A stretch of DNA of 49,306 nt from Pseudarthrobacter sulfonivorans (GTDB lineage Bacteria; Actinomycetota; Actinomycetes; Actinomycetales; Micrococcaceae). The notes below the pieces were generated by a model. It had not been told where the DNA came from. It worked only from the letters and a program-made list of their open reading frames with translations, and ran no database searches. The stretch spans positions 1 to 49,306 of the forward strand of contig NZ_JANFCZ010000029.1 of NCBI RefSeq assembly GCF_024391045.1, in the 5' to 3' direction. Below, in pieces: positions 42,261 to 49,306 of the stretch; the stretch's first letter is position 1, and every line of letters starts with the position of its first letter. Position numbers and translations under genes: made by a program.

Positions 42261-43047
42261 GGGCGGCGCCCTCCTTCAGTTCGGCTGCGGCAGCGTTGGC
42301 CAGCACAGTCCGGATGAAGTCTACGGACCCGCGGAAAATTTCCGGGGCGTCGTGATCGAGTGTGGCCACGTGGTAGCTGTTCGCGAGGGTGGTCAACGTG
42401 AGGGGAGCGTTGACCAGGCCGCCGCGCAAGGCCCGGATGCTTGAGTCCGAGACCACATGGTCCACCGTTGACCGAAACACGCGGACCGGCGCCGTGACGC
42501 GGGGGAGCAGCCGGATGGTGTCCTTGAACATTTTGTTGAGTTCGTGGGCGGCGGCCACCGGCGTCCGCGCATAGGCCCCTTCGTCCATGCCGGGCTTCAG
42601 GATGTCGTTGGCGATCGCCGGAGTGCTCTTCAGGACAAGCTTCAGGATGCCGGCCAGCGGGGCGCGGGGATCATCGATGACCAGCCCGGGATTGACCAGG
42701 ATGACGCCGTTGACCGGCCTGGTGGCGGCGATCCGGAGAGCCAGCGCACCACCCATGCTCAGCCCGGCGGCGAAGACATGGTCGCACTGGCCGTCGAGGT
42801 CGAGGAAGGCGTCGTCCAGGGCGGAATGCCACTGGGGCCAACGGGTCCGTGCCAACTCCTGCCAGCTGGTGCCGTGGCCCGGCAGCAACGGCATGCGGAC
42901 GGCGAAGCCGGCATCAGCGAGTGACTGGGCCCAGTGGCGGAGCCCATGCGGGCTCCCCGTGAAACCGTGCGAGAGCACCACCCCGATCCGGGCTCCGTCC
43001 CCGGTGGCCGGACTGCTGAAGGGACTGTGGTCCGGAAGGCTGGTCAT
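42253..43047 (-). CDS. Alpha/beta hydrolase, carboxylesterase/monoacylglycerol lipase-like (second copy)
   Basis: 264 residues. Oxyanion region LSHGFTGSP, LLPGHGTSW, nucleophile elbow GLSMGG with Ser97, and likely triad partners Asp196 (STVDHVVS) and His226 (NSYHVATLD). It looks like the Est30-type carboxylesterases that act on short esters or monoacylglycerols. It is a paralogue of the adjacent gene at 43044 and overlaps it by ATGA. No signal peptide, so it is cytoplasmic. Confidence 0.9.
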   Translation of the reverse strand: MTSLPDHSPFSSPATGDGARIGVVLSHGFTGSPHGLRHWAQSLADAGFAVRMPLLPGHGTSWQELARTRWPQWHSALDDAFLDLDGQCDHVFAAGLSMGGALALRIAATRPVNGVILVNPGLVIDDPRAPLAGILKLVLKSTPAIANDILKPGMDEGAYARTPVAAAHELNKMFKDTIRLLPRVTAPVRVFRSTVDHVVSDSSIRALRGGLVNAPLTLTTLANSYHVATLDHDAPEIFRGSVDFIRTVLANAAAAELKEGAAHD

Positions 43048-43910
43048 GAGGTCTCCGAAGTGGGTTGGGTGAGTTCTGCAGTGTGCGCAGGGCCGGCCGT
43101 TCCGCCGGAATGGCCACGAGGCGGATGATCACTGGCCGAATGATCACCGGCCGAATGGTCCAGGAAGAACCGGACGGATCGTTTGAAGATTTCCGGAGCG
43201 TCAAGGTCCAGGGTGGCCACGTGGCCACTGTTGTGGAGTTCAACCACGTCAACCAGCCGCGGGCCCAGCCGGCGCCGCATCGTGCTTAGGGAGGTGGGGG
43301 GCACCACCGCGTCGGCGGTGGACTTGAAGACCTGCACCGGGGCGTTGACTCTGTGCAGCTCGCGGACGGTGGCGCCGAAGAGCTTCTTGAGTTCATGCAC
43401 TGCCGCCAACGGCGTGAGGGAGTAGTCGCCGTCGTCAGTTGCCGGCGCCGTCGTCTGTTCTTCCTGGATGGGTACCGTGGTCCGCTGGAAGTACTTGAGA
43501 ACGCCGATGATGCGGACGCGGCGATCGTAGAAGCTGAGACCCGGGTTGACCACCGAAACGCCTGCCACCGGATGCCGGGCAGCGGTCAGCAGCGCGATGG
43601 CGCCGCCCATGGACAAGCCGGCCACAAAACACTGGTCCGTGCGGGCGTTCAGTTCCTGGTAGGCAGCTTCGAAGGTTCCGTACCATTCCCGCCAATTGGA
43701 GCGTGCAAGCTGTTTCCAGTCAGTTCCGTGGCCCGGAAGGAGGGGAACCGATACTGCGAAACCCTGCGCGGCGAGCTCTTCAGCCCACGGCAACACACTA
43801 AGCGGGCTGCCGGTAAAGCCGTGGCAGATGGCAATCCCGGTCCTGGCGTTAGGTCCGTGGCCGGAGTAGCTGAAGGCAGCAGGCCGGGGCGGTGTGCTGC
43901 TTTCTGTCAT
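43044..43910 (-). CDS. Alpha/beta hydrolase, carboxylesterase/monoacylglycerol lipase-like (first copy)
   Basis: 288 residues. Same family as its neighbour: CHGFTGSPLS, LLPGHGTDW, nucleophile Ser100 in GLSMGG, Asp200 (STADAVVP) and His230 (NSGHVATLD). It heads a minus-strand unit with its paralogue and a membrane protein, with overlapping stops and starts. It is divergent from plsC, which suggests an acylglycerol theme. Confidence 0.9.
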   Translation of the reverse strand: MTESSTPPRPAAFSYSGHGPNARTGIAICHGFTGSPLSVLPWAEELAAQGFAVSVPLLPGHGTDWKQLARSNWREWYGTFEAAYQELNARTDQCFVAGLSMGGAIALLTAARHPVAGVSVVNPGLSFYDRRVRIIGVLKYFQRTTVPIQEEQTTAPATDDGDYSLTPLAAVHELKKLFGATVRELHRVNAPVQVFKSTADAVVPPTSLSTMRRRLGPRLVDVVELHNSGHVATLDLDAPEIFKRSVRFFLDHSAGDHSASDHPPRGHSGGTAGPAHTAELTQPTSETS

Positions 43911-44021
43911 GACTCCATCGTGTCACTCTTCGCGACAAATCTCACTAGAGTAGGGTTTCATTGAGGTGCTGGCCTGACCCAACGGCGGGCTGGCCGGCAG
44001 GCTTCGGGAGAGGTTCGACAC

Positions 44022-44780
44022 GTGTTTTATTGGGTCATGAAAAGGATCTTCCTGGGGCCGGTACTGCGGCTTCTTTTCCGCCCCTGGGTCAAGGGCCTGG
44101 ACAACGTCCCGGCGGAGGGCGCGGCCATCATCGCCTCGAACCACCTGTCATTTTCGGACTCCATCTTTATGCCGCTGATGGTGCGGCGGCCCGTGGTTTT
44201 CCTGGCAAAGTCCGAGTACTTCACGGGCACCGGGGTCAAAGGCCGGCTGACGGCAATGTTCTTCAGGCTCACCAATCAACTGCCCATGGACAGGTCCGGC
44301 GGGGCAGCGTCCGCGGTGTCGCTGAACGCCGGCATGGACGTCCTCACCGGCGGAGGCCTGCTGGGGATCTACCCCGAGGGGACCCGCAGCCCCGACGCGC
44401 GCCTGTACCGCGGCAAAGTGGGCGTGGCAAGGCTCGCCCTGCAGGCCGGCGTGCCGGTCATTCCCGTGGCGATGATCGGCACGGACAAGGTCCAGCCCAT
44501 CGGGAAACGGCTGCCCAACATCCGCCGGATCGGCATGATCTTCGGGACGCCGCTGGATTTCAGCCAGTACGCGGACCAGGCCGATGACCGCCTGGTGCAG
44601 CGCAAGGTCACCGACGAGATCATGTACGAGCTGATGCGGCTCTCCGGACAGGAGTATGTGGACGAATACGCGTCAGTTGTGAAGCTGCGGCTCGCCGGGG
44701 CCGAGACCACCGGGGCCGAAACCGCCGGCTCCGAAACCGCCGACCCGGACGGCAAGGACCCGGCCGCAGGCGCACTGTGA
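44022..44780 (+). CDS. 1-acyl-glycerol-3-phosphate acyltransferase (PlsC family), second copy
   Basis: 252 residues from GTG 44022, with GGGAGAGG upstream. Block I is NHLSFSD (His41, Asp46) and block III is YPEGTRSPD. It is diverged from the cmk-linked paralogue at 26997. The C-terminal 30 residues are repetitive (GAETTGAETAGSETA), probably disordered. It lies just before aroG, as in mycobacteria (Rv2182c region). Promoter-like TAGAGT/TAGGGT hexamers are at 43946-43956. Confidence 0.9.
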   Translation: MFYWVMKRIFLGPVLRLLFRPWVKGLDNVPAEGAAIIASNHLSFSDSIFMPLMVRRPVVFLAKSEYFTGTGVKGRLTAMFFRLTNQLPMDRSGGAASAVSLNAGMDVLTGGGLLGIYPEGTRSPDARLYRGKVGVARLALQAGVPVIPVAMIGTDKVQPIGKRLPNIRRIGMIFGTPLDFSQYADQADDRLVQRKVTDEIMYELMRLSGQEYVDEYASVVKLRLAGAETTGAETAGSETADPDGKDPAAGAL

Positions 44781-44833
44781 CGCCGATCTCCCGACGCGTG
44801 ACGGCCGGGTGTCCCGAAGAGTCCGGCGCGCAT

Positions 44834-44839
44834 TAGTCT
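44834..44839 (+). promoter_or_regulatory. Leaderless-type -10 hexamer for aroG (TAGTCT)
   Basis: TAGTCT lies exactly 6 nt before the GTG at 44846. There is no ribosome binding site between them. Confidence 0.6.
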
Positions 44840-44845
44840 TAGATA

Positions 44846-46237
44846 GTGACTGAGCTATCTGCAAAACCTGCCTTTTCGCTGTCCGGCACCGCCCAGAGCG
44901 GAGCTGCCAATTACCCTGGCCTTGATGACTGGCGGGATCTTCCAATTTCCCAGCAGCCGGACTGGCAGGACAAGGATGTCTTTGACGCCTCCGTCCGCGA
45001 ACTCTCCGTGCTCCCGCCGCTGGTTTTCGCCGGCGAGGTGGACGTCCTGCGCGAGCGGCTGGCAGCTGCCGCCCAAGGCAAGGCGTTCCTTCTTCAGGGC
45101 GGTGACTGCGCGGAGACCTTTGAAGCCGCCACCGCGGACAAGATCAGCGCCCGCGTCAAGACCATCCTGCAGATGGCAGTGGTCCTCACGTACGGTGCCG
45201 CGATGCCCGTCATCAAAATGGGCCGCATGGCCGGCCAGTTCGCCAAGCCCCGGTCCTCCAACGATGAGACCCGCGACGGCGTGACGTTGCCCGCCTACCG
45301 CGGCGACATCGTCAACGGCTACGAATTCACGCCCGAATCCCGCGGCCACGACGCCTCGCGGATGCTCCGGGCGTACCACACGTCCGCGTCCACCCTGAAC
45401 CTCATCAGGGCCTTCACGCAGGGCGGGTTCGCGGACCTTCGCTCGGTGCACCAGTGGAACAAGGGCTTCACGGAGAACCCCGCGCACGCCCGCTACGAGT
45501 CCCTGGCCCGGGACATCGACCGGGCCATCAAGTTCATGGCCTCCTGCGGCGCCGACTTCGAAGCACTCAAGCGCGTGGAATTCTTCGCGAGTCATGAAGC
45601 CCTGCTGCTGGACTACGAACGGGCACTGACCCGCATTGACTCCCGCACCGGGTTCCCTTATGACACTTCGGCGCACTTCCTGTGGATCGGGGAGCGGACC
45701 CGCGGACTCGAGGACGCCCACGTCGATTTCCTGTCCCGCGTCCGCAACCCCATCGGCGTGAAGCTCGGCCCGTCCACCACCGGGGACGACGCCCTGCGCC
45801 TCATCGACAAACTGGACCCGGAACGCGAACCCGGCCGTCTGACCTTCATCACGCGCATGGGTGCGGGCAACATCCGCGAGAAGCTTCCCGCCGTCGTCGA
45901 AAAGGTCACCGCCTCCGGCGCGCAGGTGCTCTGGGTCACGGACCCGATGCATGGCAACACCGTCACGTCGCCCAACGGCTACAAGACGCGGAATTTCGAC
46001 GACGTTATTGACGAAGTGCGCGGGTTCTTCGAAGTGCACCATGCACTGGGCACCGTTCCCGGGGGCCTGCACGTGGAGATGACCGGCGACGACGTTGCTG
46101 AGTGCCTCGGCGGTGCCGATCCGGTGGACCAGGAGTCGTTCCTCGATAAGTACGAATCGGTCTGCGACCCCCGGCTGAACCACATGCAGTCCCTCGAGAT
46201 GGCATTCCTGGTAGCGGGCGCGCTGGCCAAGCACTGA
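44846..46237 (+). CDS. aroG: Class II 3-deoxy-D-arabino-heptulosonate 7-phosphate synthase
   Basis: 463 residues, the plant/actinobacterial class II type. FLLQGGDCAETF with the metal-binding Cys88, AGQFAKPRS, FTQGGFADL, and DPMHGNT near the end. It catalyses the first step of the shikimate pathway, from PEP and erythrose 4-phosphate. Start at GTG 44846, supported by the TAGTCT spacing. It converges on the kinase gene, as in related genomes. Confidence 0.95.
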   Translation: MTELSAKPAFSLSGTAQSGAANYPGLDDWRDLPISQQPDWQDKDVFDASVRELSVLPPLVFAGEVDVLRERLAAAAQGKAFLLQGGDCAETFEAATADKISARVKTILQMAVVLTYGAAMPVIKMGRMAGQFAKPRSSNDETRDGVTLPAYRGDIVNGYEFTPESRGHDASRMLRAYHTSASTLNLIRAFTQGGFADLRSVHQWNKGFTENPAHARYESLARDIDRAIKFMASCGADFEALKRVEFFASHEALLLDYERALTRIDSRTGFPYDTSAHFLWIGERTRGLEDAHVDFLSRVRNPIGVKLGPSTTGDDALRLIDKLDPEREPGRLTFITRMGAGNIREKLPAVVEKVTASGAQVLWVTDPMHGNTVTSPNGYKTRNFDDVIDEVRGFFEVHHALGTVPGGLHVEMTGDDVAECLGGADPVDQESFLDKYESVCDPRLNHMQSLEMAFLVAGALAKH

Positions 46238-46245
46238 CAGCCGGG

Positions 46246-46283
46246 AGGGTGCCTTCCGGACTTCACGTCACGGGAGGCACCCT
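46246..46283. terminator. Hairpin between aroG and the kinase gene
   Basis: AGGGTGCCTTCCG (46246-46258) pairs with CGGGAGGCACCCT (46271-46283), with one GT pair. There is no T run. A second short stem GCACTG/CAGTGC is at 46337-46354, on the kinase side. Confidence 0.6.
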
Positions 46284-46385
46284 ATTGGTGTTCCCGGCAC
46301 CAATTGCCCGCGGAATGGCGGGGCCGGCCCCGCAGCGCACTGCCTAAACAGTGCCTGACGTGACGCAAGGCGGCACGAAATCCCG

Positions 46386-48476
46386 TTACACCACGGTGAG
46401 TGTGATGACGGACCCTTCCGGAACCTCGGTGTTGACGGGGTCCTGGGTGCGGACCGTACCGAAGAAGCCGCCCAGGAAGTTGTTGATCTTCACGTCAAAG
46501 CCGAGTTTTCGGAGCTCGCGCTCGGCGTCCACTGCCTGCTTGCCCACGAAGTCAGGCACCTGCACCATTCTGGGTCCCTTGGAGAGGGTCAGTGTCACGG
46601 TGCCGCCCTTGGTCAGCGTGCCGTTTGCGGGGGATTGGCTGACCACTGCCCCTTCCGGGATCTTGCGGTCGAAGACCTCCGCGGCGGCGACGTCAGCCTT
46701 CAGCCCGGCAGCTTCGATGGCATCGACGGCGTCGTTCTCGTCCTTGCCCACCACTGACGGCACCGGAATGGGCTGCGGGCCTTTTGATATCAGCAGGTTC
46801 ACCGGAGTGCCGTGCCGGGCGGGGGTTCCCGAGGCCGGATCCTGGGTGAGCACAACACCGGCGGCCACCGCATCGTCATACTGTTCCGCGACGTTGCCCA
46901 GGGCCATCTCTGCCTTGTTGAGCGCAACCTTTGCCTGGTCCAGGGTTCCACCGGTCAGTTTTGGCAGCTCAAACAACTGCGGCCCCTTGGAGACAAAGAG
47001 CGCCACTGGCTGGAATTTCCTGATCGCCGTACCAGCCGTCGGTTCGGAGCCCACCACAAGCCCCGATGGCACGTCGTCGTCGAAAACGTCGTTGGTCCGG
47101 GACTGAAAGCCCGCCTGGCTCAACAACTGCTGTGCTTGTGCCACTGACTTGTTGGCGACGGCGGGAATGGTGGCGGATGCGCCAGGGCCCATGCCGAAGA
47201 ACCAGCCGGCCCCGGTGGCAAGCAGCGCAATGATGATCAGGGCGACGATCCACAGGATGCCGCGGCGGCGTGGGTTTCCCTCACGCAGGCTCCGGACCGG
47301 TGTCGCGGCTGCCCGCAACCGTGCCTTCTCATCCTCACGGTCGAGTTTGCGCTGTGCGCGTTTGCTGAGCGGGGAGGATTCCGGGGCCCCGGCCTGGTCC
47401 GCGAAATCCTGTTCGTAGTGGATGCCCTGCGGCTCCGGCGGATACGGATCATCCGGGGGGTACAGGGCATGCGGCGGGTACGGCGCATGCGGTGGCCGCG
47501 AGGGCTGCTCGGGCCGTGGCCGGCTCAGGGACGACGACAACACCGCCGTGGGATTGTTGGTCCGCGCGATGATCTCAGTGGCATTGGGCTGTCCGGCCGC
47601 GACCGCCGCAGGAGGCCGGAGGTCCAGCTCGGCATTCGTGAGGTTGGTCCGGATGTGGCGCAGCTCCTGGAGGAGCGCATGGCCATCCACGGGCCGGTTT
47701 TCGGGATCGTTGGCGGTGCACCATTGAACCAGCTCATCCATTTCGGCGGCGAGCCCCGGCACCAGGGCCGACGGCGGCCCAACTGACTCGTTCACGTGCT
47801 GATAGGCCACTTGGATGGGTACTTCGCCGTCGTACGGCTGCTGGCCGGTGAGCATCTCGTACAGCATGATGCCCACCGAGTAGATGTCGCTGCGGGCGTC
47901 GGCTGTCTTCCCCAGGACAAGCTCGGGGGCGAGATAGCCCACCGTGCCGATCAGGGCTCCTGTACTGGTGGTCGCGGTCACCGCCCGGGCCAGTCCGAAG
48001 TCGCCGATCTTGATCCGGCCGTCGTCGGCGATGAGGACGTTCTCCGGCTTGACGTCGCGATGGATCAGACCGGCGGCATGGGCCTCGCCGAGGCCTTCCA
48101 CCACGGGATCGATCAGGGCAAGCGCCAGCCGGGGAGGCAGGGCACCCTTCGACCTGATGACGTCGCGCAGCGTATGGCCCTTGATGTACTCCATGACCAG
48201 GTACGCCGTCACGCCGTCGTTGCCCTGGTCCAGTACCCCCACAACGTGCGGGTGTGACAGTTTTGCAGCGGCTTTGGCCTCGCGGCCGAGCCGGTCCAGG
48301 AAGGTCTCATCCGTAGCGAGGTGGGGATGAAGGACTTTAAGGGCAACATCCCGCTCCAGCCGGAGGTCCGTGGCCAGATAGACCGTGGACATGCCTCCGC
48401 GCGCGAGCTTGGAATGGACGGCGTAGCGGTTATCCACCAGCGTTCCAACGAGACGGTCCGACACTTGTTCCTGCAC
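46386..48476 (-). CDS. PASTA-domain Ser/Thr protein kinase (PknL type)
   Basis: 696 residues. The kinase domain (about 17-275) has LARGGMSTVY, Lys47 in VALKVL, HRDVKPEN (Asp141) and DFG at 159-161. The activation loop has several threonines (TATTSTG) before GTVGYLAPE. A cytoplasmic linker with Pro/Tyr-rich repeats (PYPP) and a charged stretch leads to one membrane helix (about 406-427) and four extracellular PASTA repeats, which sense peptidoglycan or lipid II. Its place beside aroG matches PknL of actinobacteria; it is also PknB-like in domains. GTG start 6 nt after TAGGAT. Confidence 0.93.
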   Translation of the reverse strand: MQEQVSDRLVGTLVDNRYAVHSKLARGGMSTVYLATDLRLERDVALKVLHPHLATDETFLDRLGREAKAAAKLSHPHVVGVLDQGNDGVTAYLVMEYIKGHTLRDVIRSKGALPPRLALALIDPVVEGLGEAHAAGLIHRDVKPENVLIADDGRIKIGDFGLARAVTATTSTGALIGTVGYLAPELVLGKTADARSDIYSVGIMLYEMLTGQQPYDGEVPIQVAYQHVNESVGPPSALVPGLAAEMDELVQWCTANDPENRPVDGHALLQELRHIRTNLTNAELDLRPPAAVAAGQPNATEIIARTNNPTAVLSSSLSRPRPEQPSRPPHAPYPPHALYPPDDPYPPEPQGIHYEQDFADQAGAPESSPLSKRAQRKLDREDEKARLRAAATPVRSLREGNPRRRGILWIVALIIIALLATGAGWFFGMGPGASATIPAVANKSVAQAQQLLSQAGFQSRTNDVFDDDVPSGLVVGSEPTAGTAIRKFQPVALFVSKGPQLFELPKLTGGTLDQAKVALNKAEMALGNVAEQYDDAVAAGVVLTQDPASGTPARHGTPVNLLISKGPQPIPVPSVVGKDENDAVDAIEAAGLKADVAAAEVFDRKIPEGAVVSQSPANGTLTKGGTVTLTLSKGPRMVQVPDFVGKQAVDAERELRKLGFDVKINNFLGGFFGTVRTQDPVNTEVPEGSVITLTVV

Positions 48477-48482
48477 CTTACG

Positions 48483-48488
48483 ATCCTA
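48483..48488 (-). promoter_or_regulatory. Leaderless-type -10 hexamer for the kinase gene (TAGGAT)
   Basis: On the minus strand, TAGGAT lies exactly 6 nt before GTG 48476. Fourth case of the same spacing. Confidence 0.55.
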
Positions 48489-48501
48489 ATCCCGCAACGA
48501 A

Positions 48502-48533
48502 AAGGGTCCGAACCGACGTGCGGTCCGGACCCT
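48502..48533 (-). terminator. Terminator after the LysM/transglycosylase gene
   Basis: AAGGGTCCG pairs with CGGACCCTT, with an inner CCG/CGG stem. On the minus strand it is followed by a TTTT run (part of the stem end and 48501). It separates the gene from the kinase promoter. Confidence 0.75.
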
Positions 48534-48589
48534 TATCGTTATCCCGGGTGTTGGTTTCGGCAACCCCCGGAATGTTGCGCTGTGGTGGC

Positions 48590-49306
48590 CTAGCCGAAGT
48601 TCTTCTGGTGCGCCTTGATGGCGGCAACATATGCCTTGGTGTCGTCGTACATGCCGTACTTGCTCACGGAGTACTGGCCCTGGTAGTAACCGGCGATGGC
48701 CGTGTCCACGTCCTTGCTGGTGGCAATCAGCCGCTTGATGATGGCAACACCGGCAGTCGCGTTGTCGTAGGGATCCAGCAGGTTCAGCTTCCGTCCCACC
48801 AGGTCGGAGGCCCACTCGCCGGAGGTCGGAATCACCTGCATGGTGCCGATGGCGTTGGCGGGCGAAACCGCGCGCTGGTTGAAGCCCGATTCCTGGTACG
48901 CGAAGGCCAGGGCCAGGGACGGCTCCACCCCCATCGCGCGGGCCGTGTCAGCCACGATGGACCGCATCTCATCCCGGGACGGGACCGGTGCGGCGTTCAG
49001 CAGGGCCTTGTTCTGGTTGGCGGAGCTGACCACGGCCTCAGGGTAGCTGAAGCCAAGGAACGAGCTCGGCACCAACGGGGTCACGGTGGCTGCCGGAGTG
49101 GACGACGCCGGCTGGATGGAGCCGCCCGGGATGACCAGTTTGTTGCCGGGGTAGATGACCGTGGTCATGCTCAGCTGGTTGGCGGACAGGATTTCTGAGA
49201 GCTTCACGCCGTGTTTCGAGGCGATGGCGGACAGGGTGTCGCCGGCCTTGATGGTGTACGAACCACCGGGAGCTGCGGCGGGAGCCGCGGGAGCAGGAGC
49301 CGGGGC
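48590..49306 (-). CDS. LysM domain lytic transglycosylase (5' end outside the window)
   Basis: 238 residues visible; the frame stays open to the window edge, so the N-terminus, probably with a signal peptide and perhaps more LysM repeats, is missing. From the edge: an Ala/Pro linker, a LysM domain (SYTIKAGDTLSAIASKHGVK to NKLVIPG), a linker, then an SLT-type domain with the catalytic Glu in FAYQESGFNQRAVS and IGTMQVIP. It probably cleaves peptidoglycan outside the cell, an apt neighbour for a PASTA kinase. A GTG at 49207 lies within the LysM domain and is not the true start. Confidence 0.9.
   Translation of the reverse strand, partial: APAPAPAAPAAAPGGSYTIKAGDTLSAIASKHGVKLSEILSANQLSMTTVIYPGNKLVIPGGSIQPASSTPAATVTPLVPSSFLGFSYPEAVVSSANQNKALLNAAPVPSRDEMRSIVADTARAMGVEPSLALAFAYQESGFNQRAVSPANAIGTMQVIPTSGEWASDLVGRKLNLLDPYDNATAGVAIIKRLIATSKDVDTAIAGYYQGQYSVSKYGMYDDTKAYVAAIKAHQKNFG

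Noticed and set aside
44855..46234. 459-codon minus-strand ORF opposite aroG
   Set aside because: aroG has conserved motifs over its whole length; the opposite frame has no motif or start signal.
49109..49207. Start of the LysM/transglycosylase gene at GTG 49207
   Set aside because: The frame is open to the window edge and the LysM domain begins upstream of this codon, so the gene is truncated by the window rather than starting here.

Overview
The window looks like high-GC actinobacterial core chromosome, most likely from an Arthrobacter-type member of the Micrococcaceae. The evidence is GC-rich codon use with GTG and TTG starts, actinobacterial families (TlyA, GarA/OdhI, FtsR-type MerR, class II DAHP synthase, a PASTA kinase beside aroG), and gene orders that match, from memory, Mycobacterium tuberculosis Rv1691-Rv1713, Rv1826-Rv1830 and Rv2176-Rv2187. 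No phage, transposase, CRISPR array or defence island is visible.

Layout. (1) 1-10.4 kb, plus strand: a repeat-rich TPR protein, HAD phosphatase, small conserved protein, tlyA, nadK, recN, pyrG, Nudix hydrolase and xerD. (2) 10.4-21.3 kb: a catabolic block that interrupts the conserved order. It holds a MutT-like Nudix gene, the methylcitrate cluster (GntR regulator, prpD, prpB, prpC on minus; prpE divergent on plus), and a CitA/DcuS-type two-component system divergent from a dctA dicarboxylate transporter. (3) 21.4-29.3 kb: parA, scpA, scpB, rluB, tyrA, cmk, plsC and der, tightly packed with start/stop overlaps and devoted to chromosome segregation, rRNA modification and GTPase functions. 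(4) 29.4-33.8 kb: tRNA-Pro(GGG), a Fpg/Nei glycosylase, then gcvH, garA, ftsR-type merR, a DUF151 nuclease and a second merR. (5) 33.8-41.5 kb: an orphan ParA-like ATPase, pyruvate carboxylase, an acyl-CoA synthetase and a ROK glucokinase. (6) 41.6-49.3 kb: a small membrane protein with two overlapping alpha/beta hydrolases, a second plsC, class II aroG, a PASTA Ser/Thr kinase, and a LysM/transglycosylase gene cut by the window end.

Metabolically, the catabolic block handles propionyl-CoA (prpE-D-B-C) and C4-dicarboxylates (dctA), with pyruvate carboxylase replenishing oxaloacetate. GarA carries the phosphorylatable ETT motif that links Ser/Thr kinases to 2-oxoglutarate metabolism, and a candidate PASTA kinase is also present. 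Several genes (3086, 10467, 44846, 48476 minus; probably 7018 and 40439) begin directly behind a TAGNNT -10 hexamer with no room for a ribosome binding site, so they are probably translated from leaderless mRNAs.

I did not find a clearly undescribed system. The most distinctive signals are the five-copy 75-bp coding repeat in the first gene, the repeated leaderless-start geometry, paired TGTATACA operators around the prp genes, and a palindrome between fadD and the glucokinase. All product names come from reading motifs and remembered families, not from searches.
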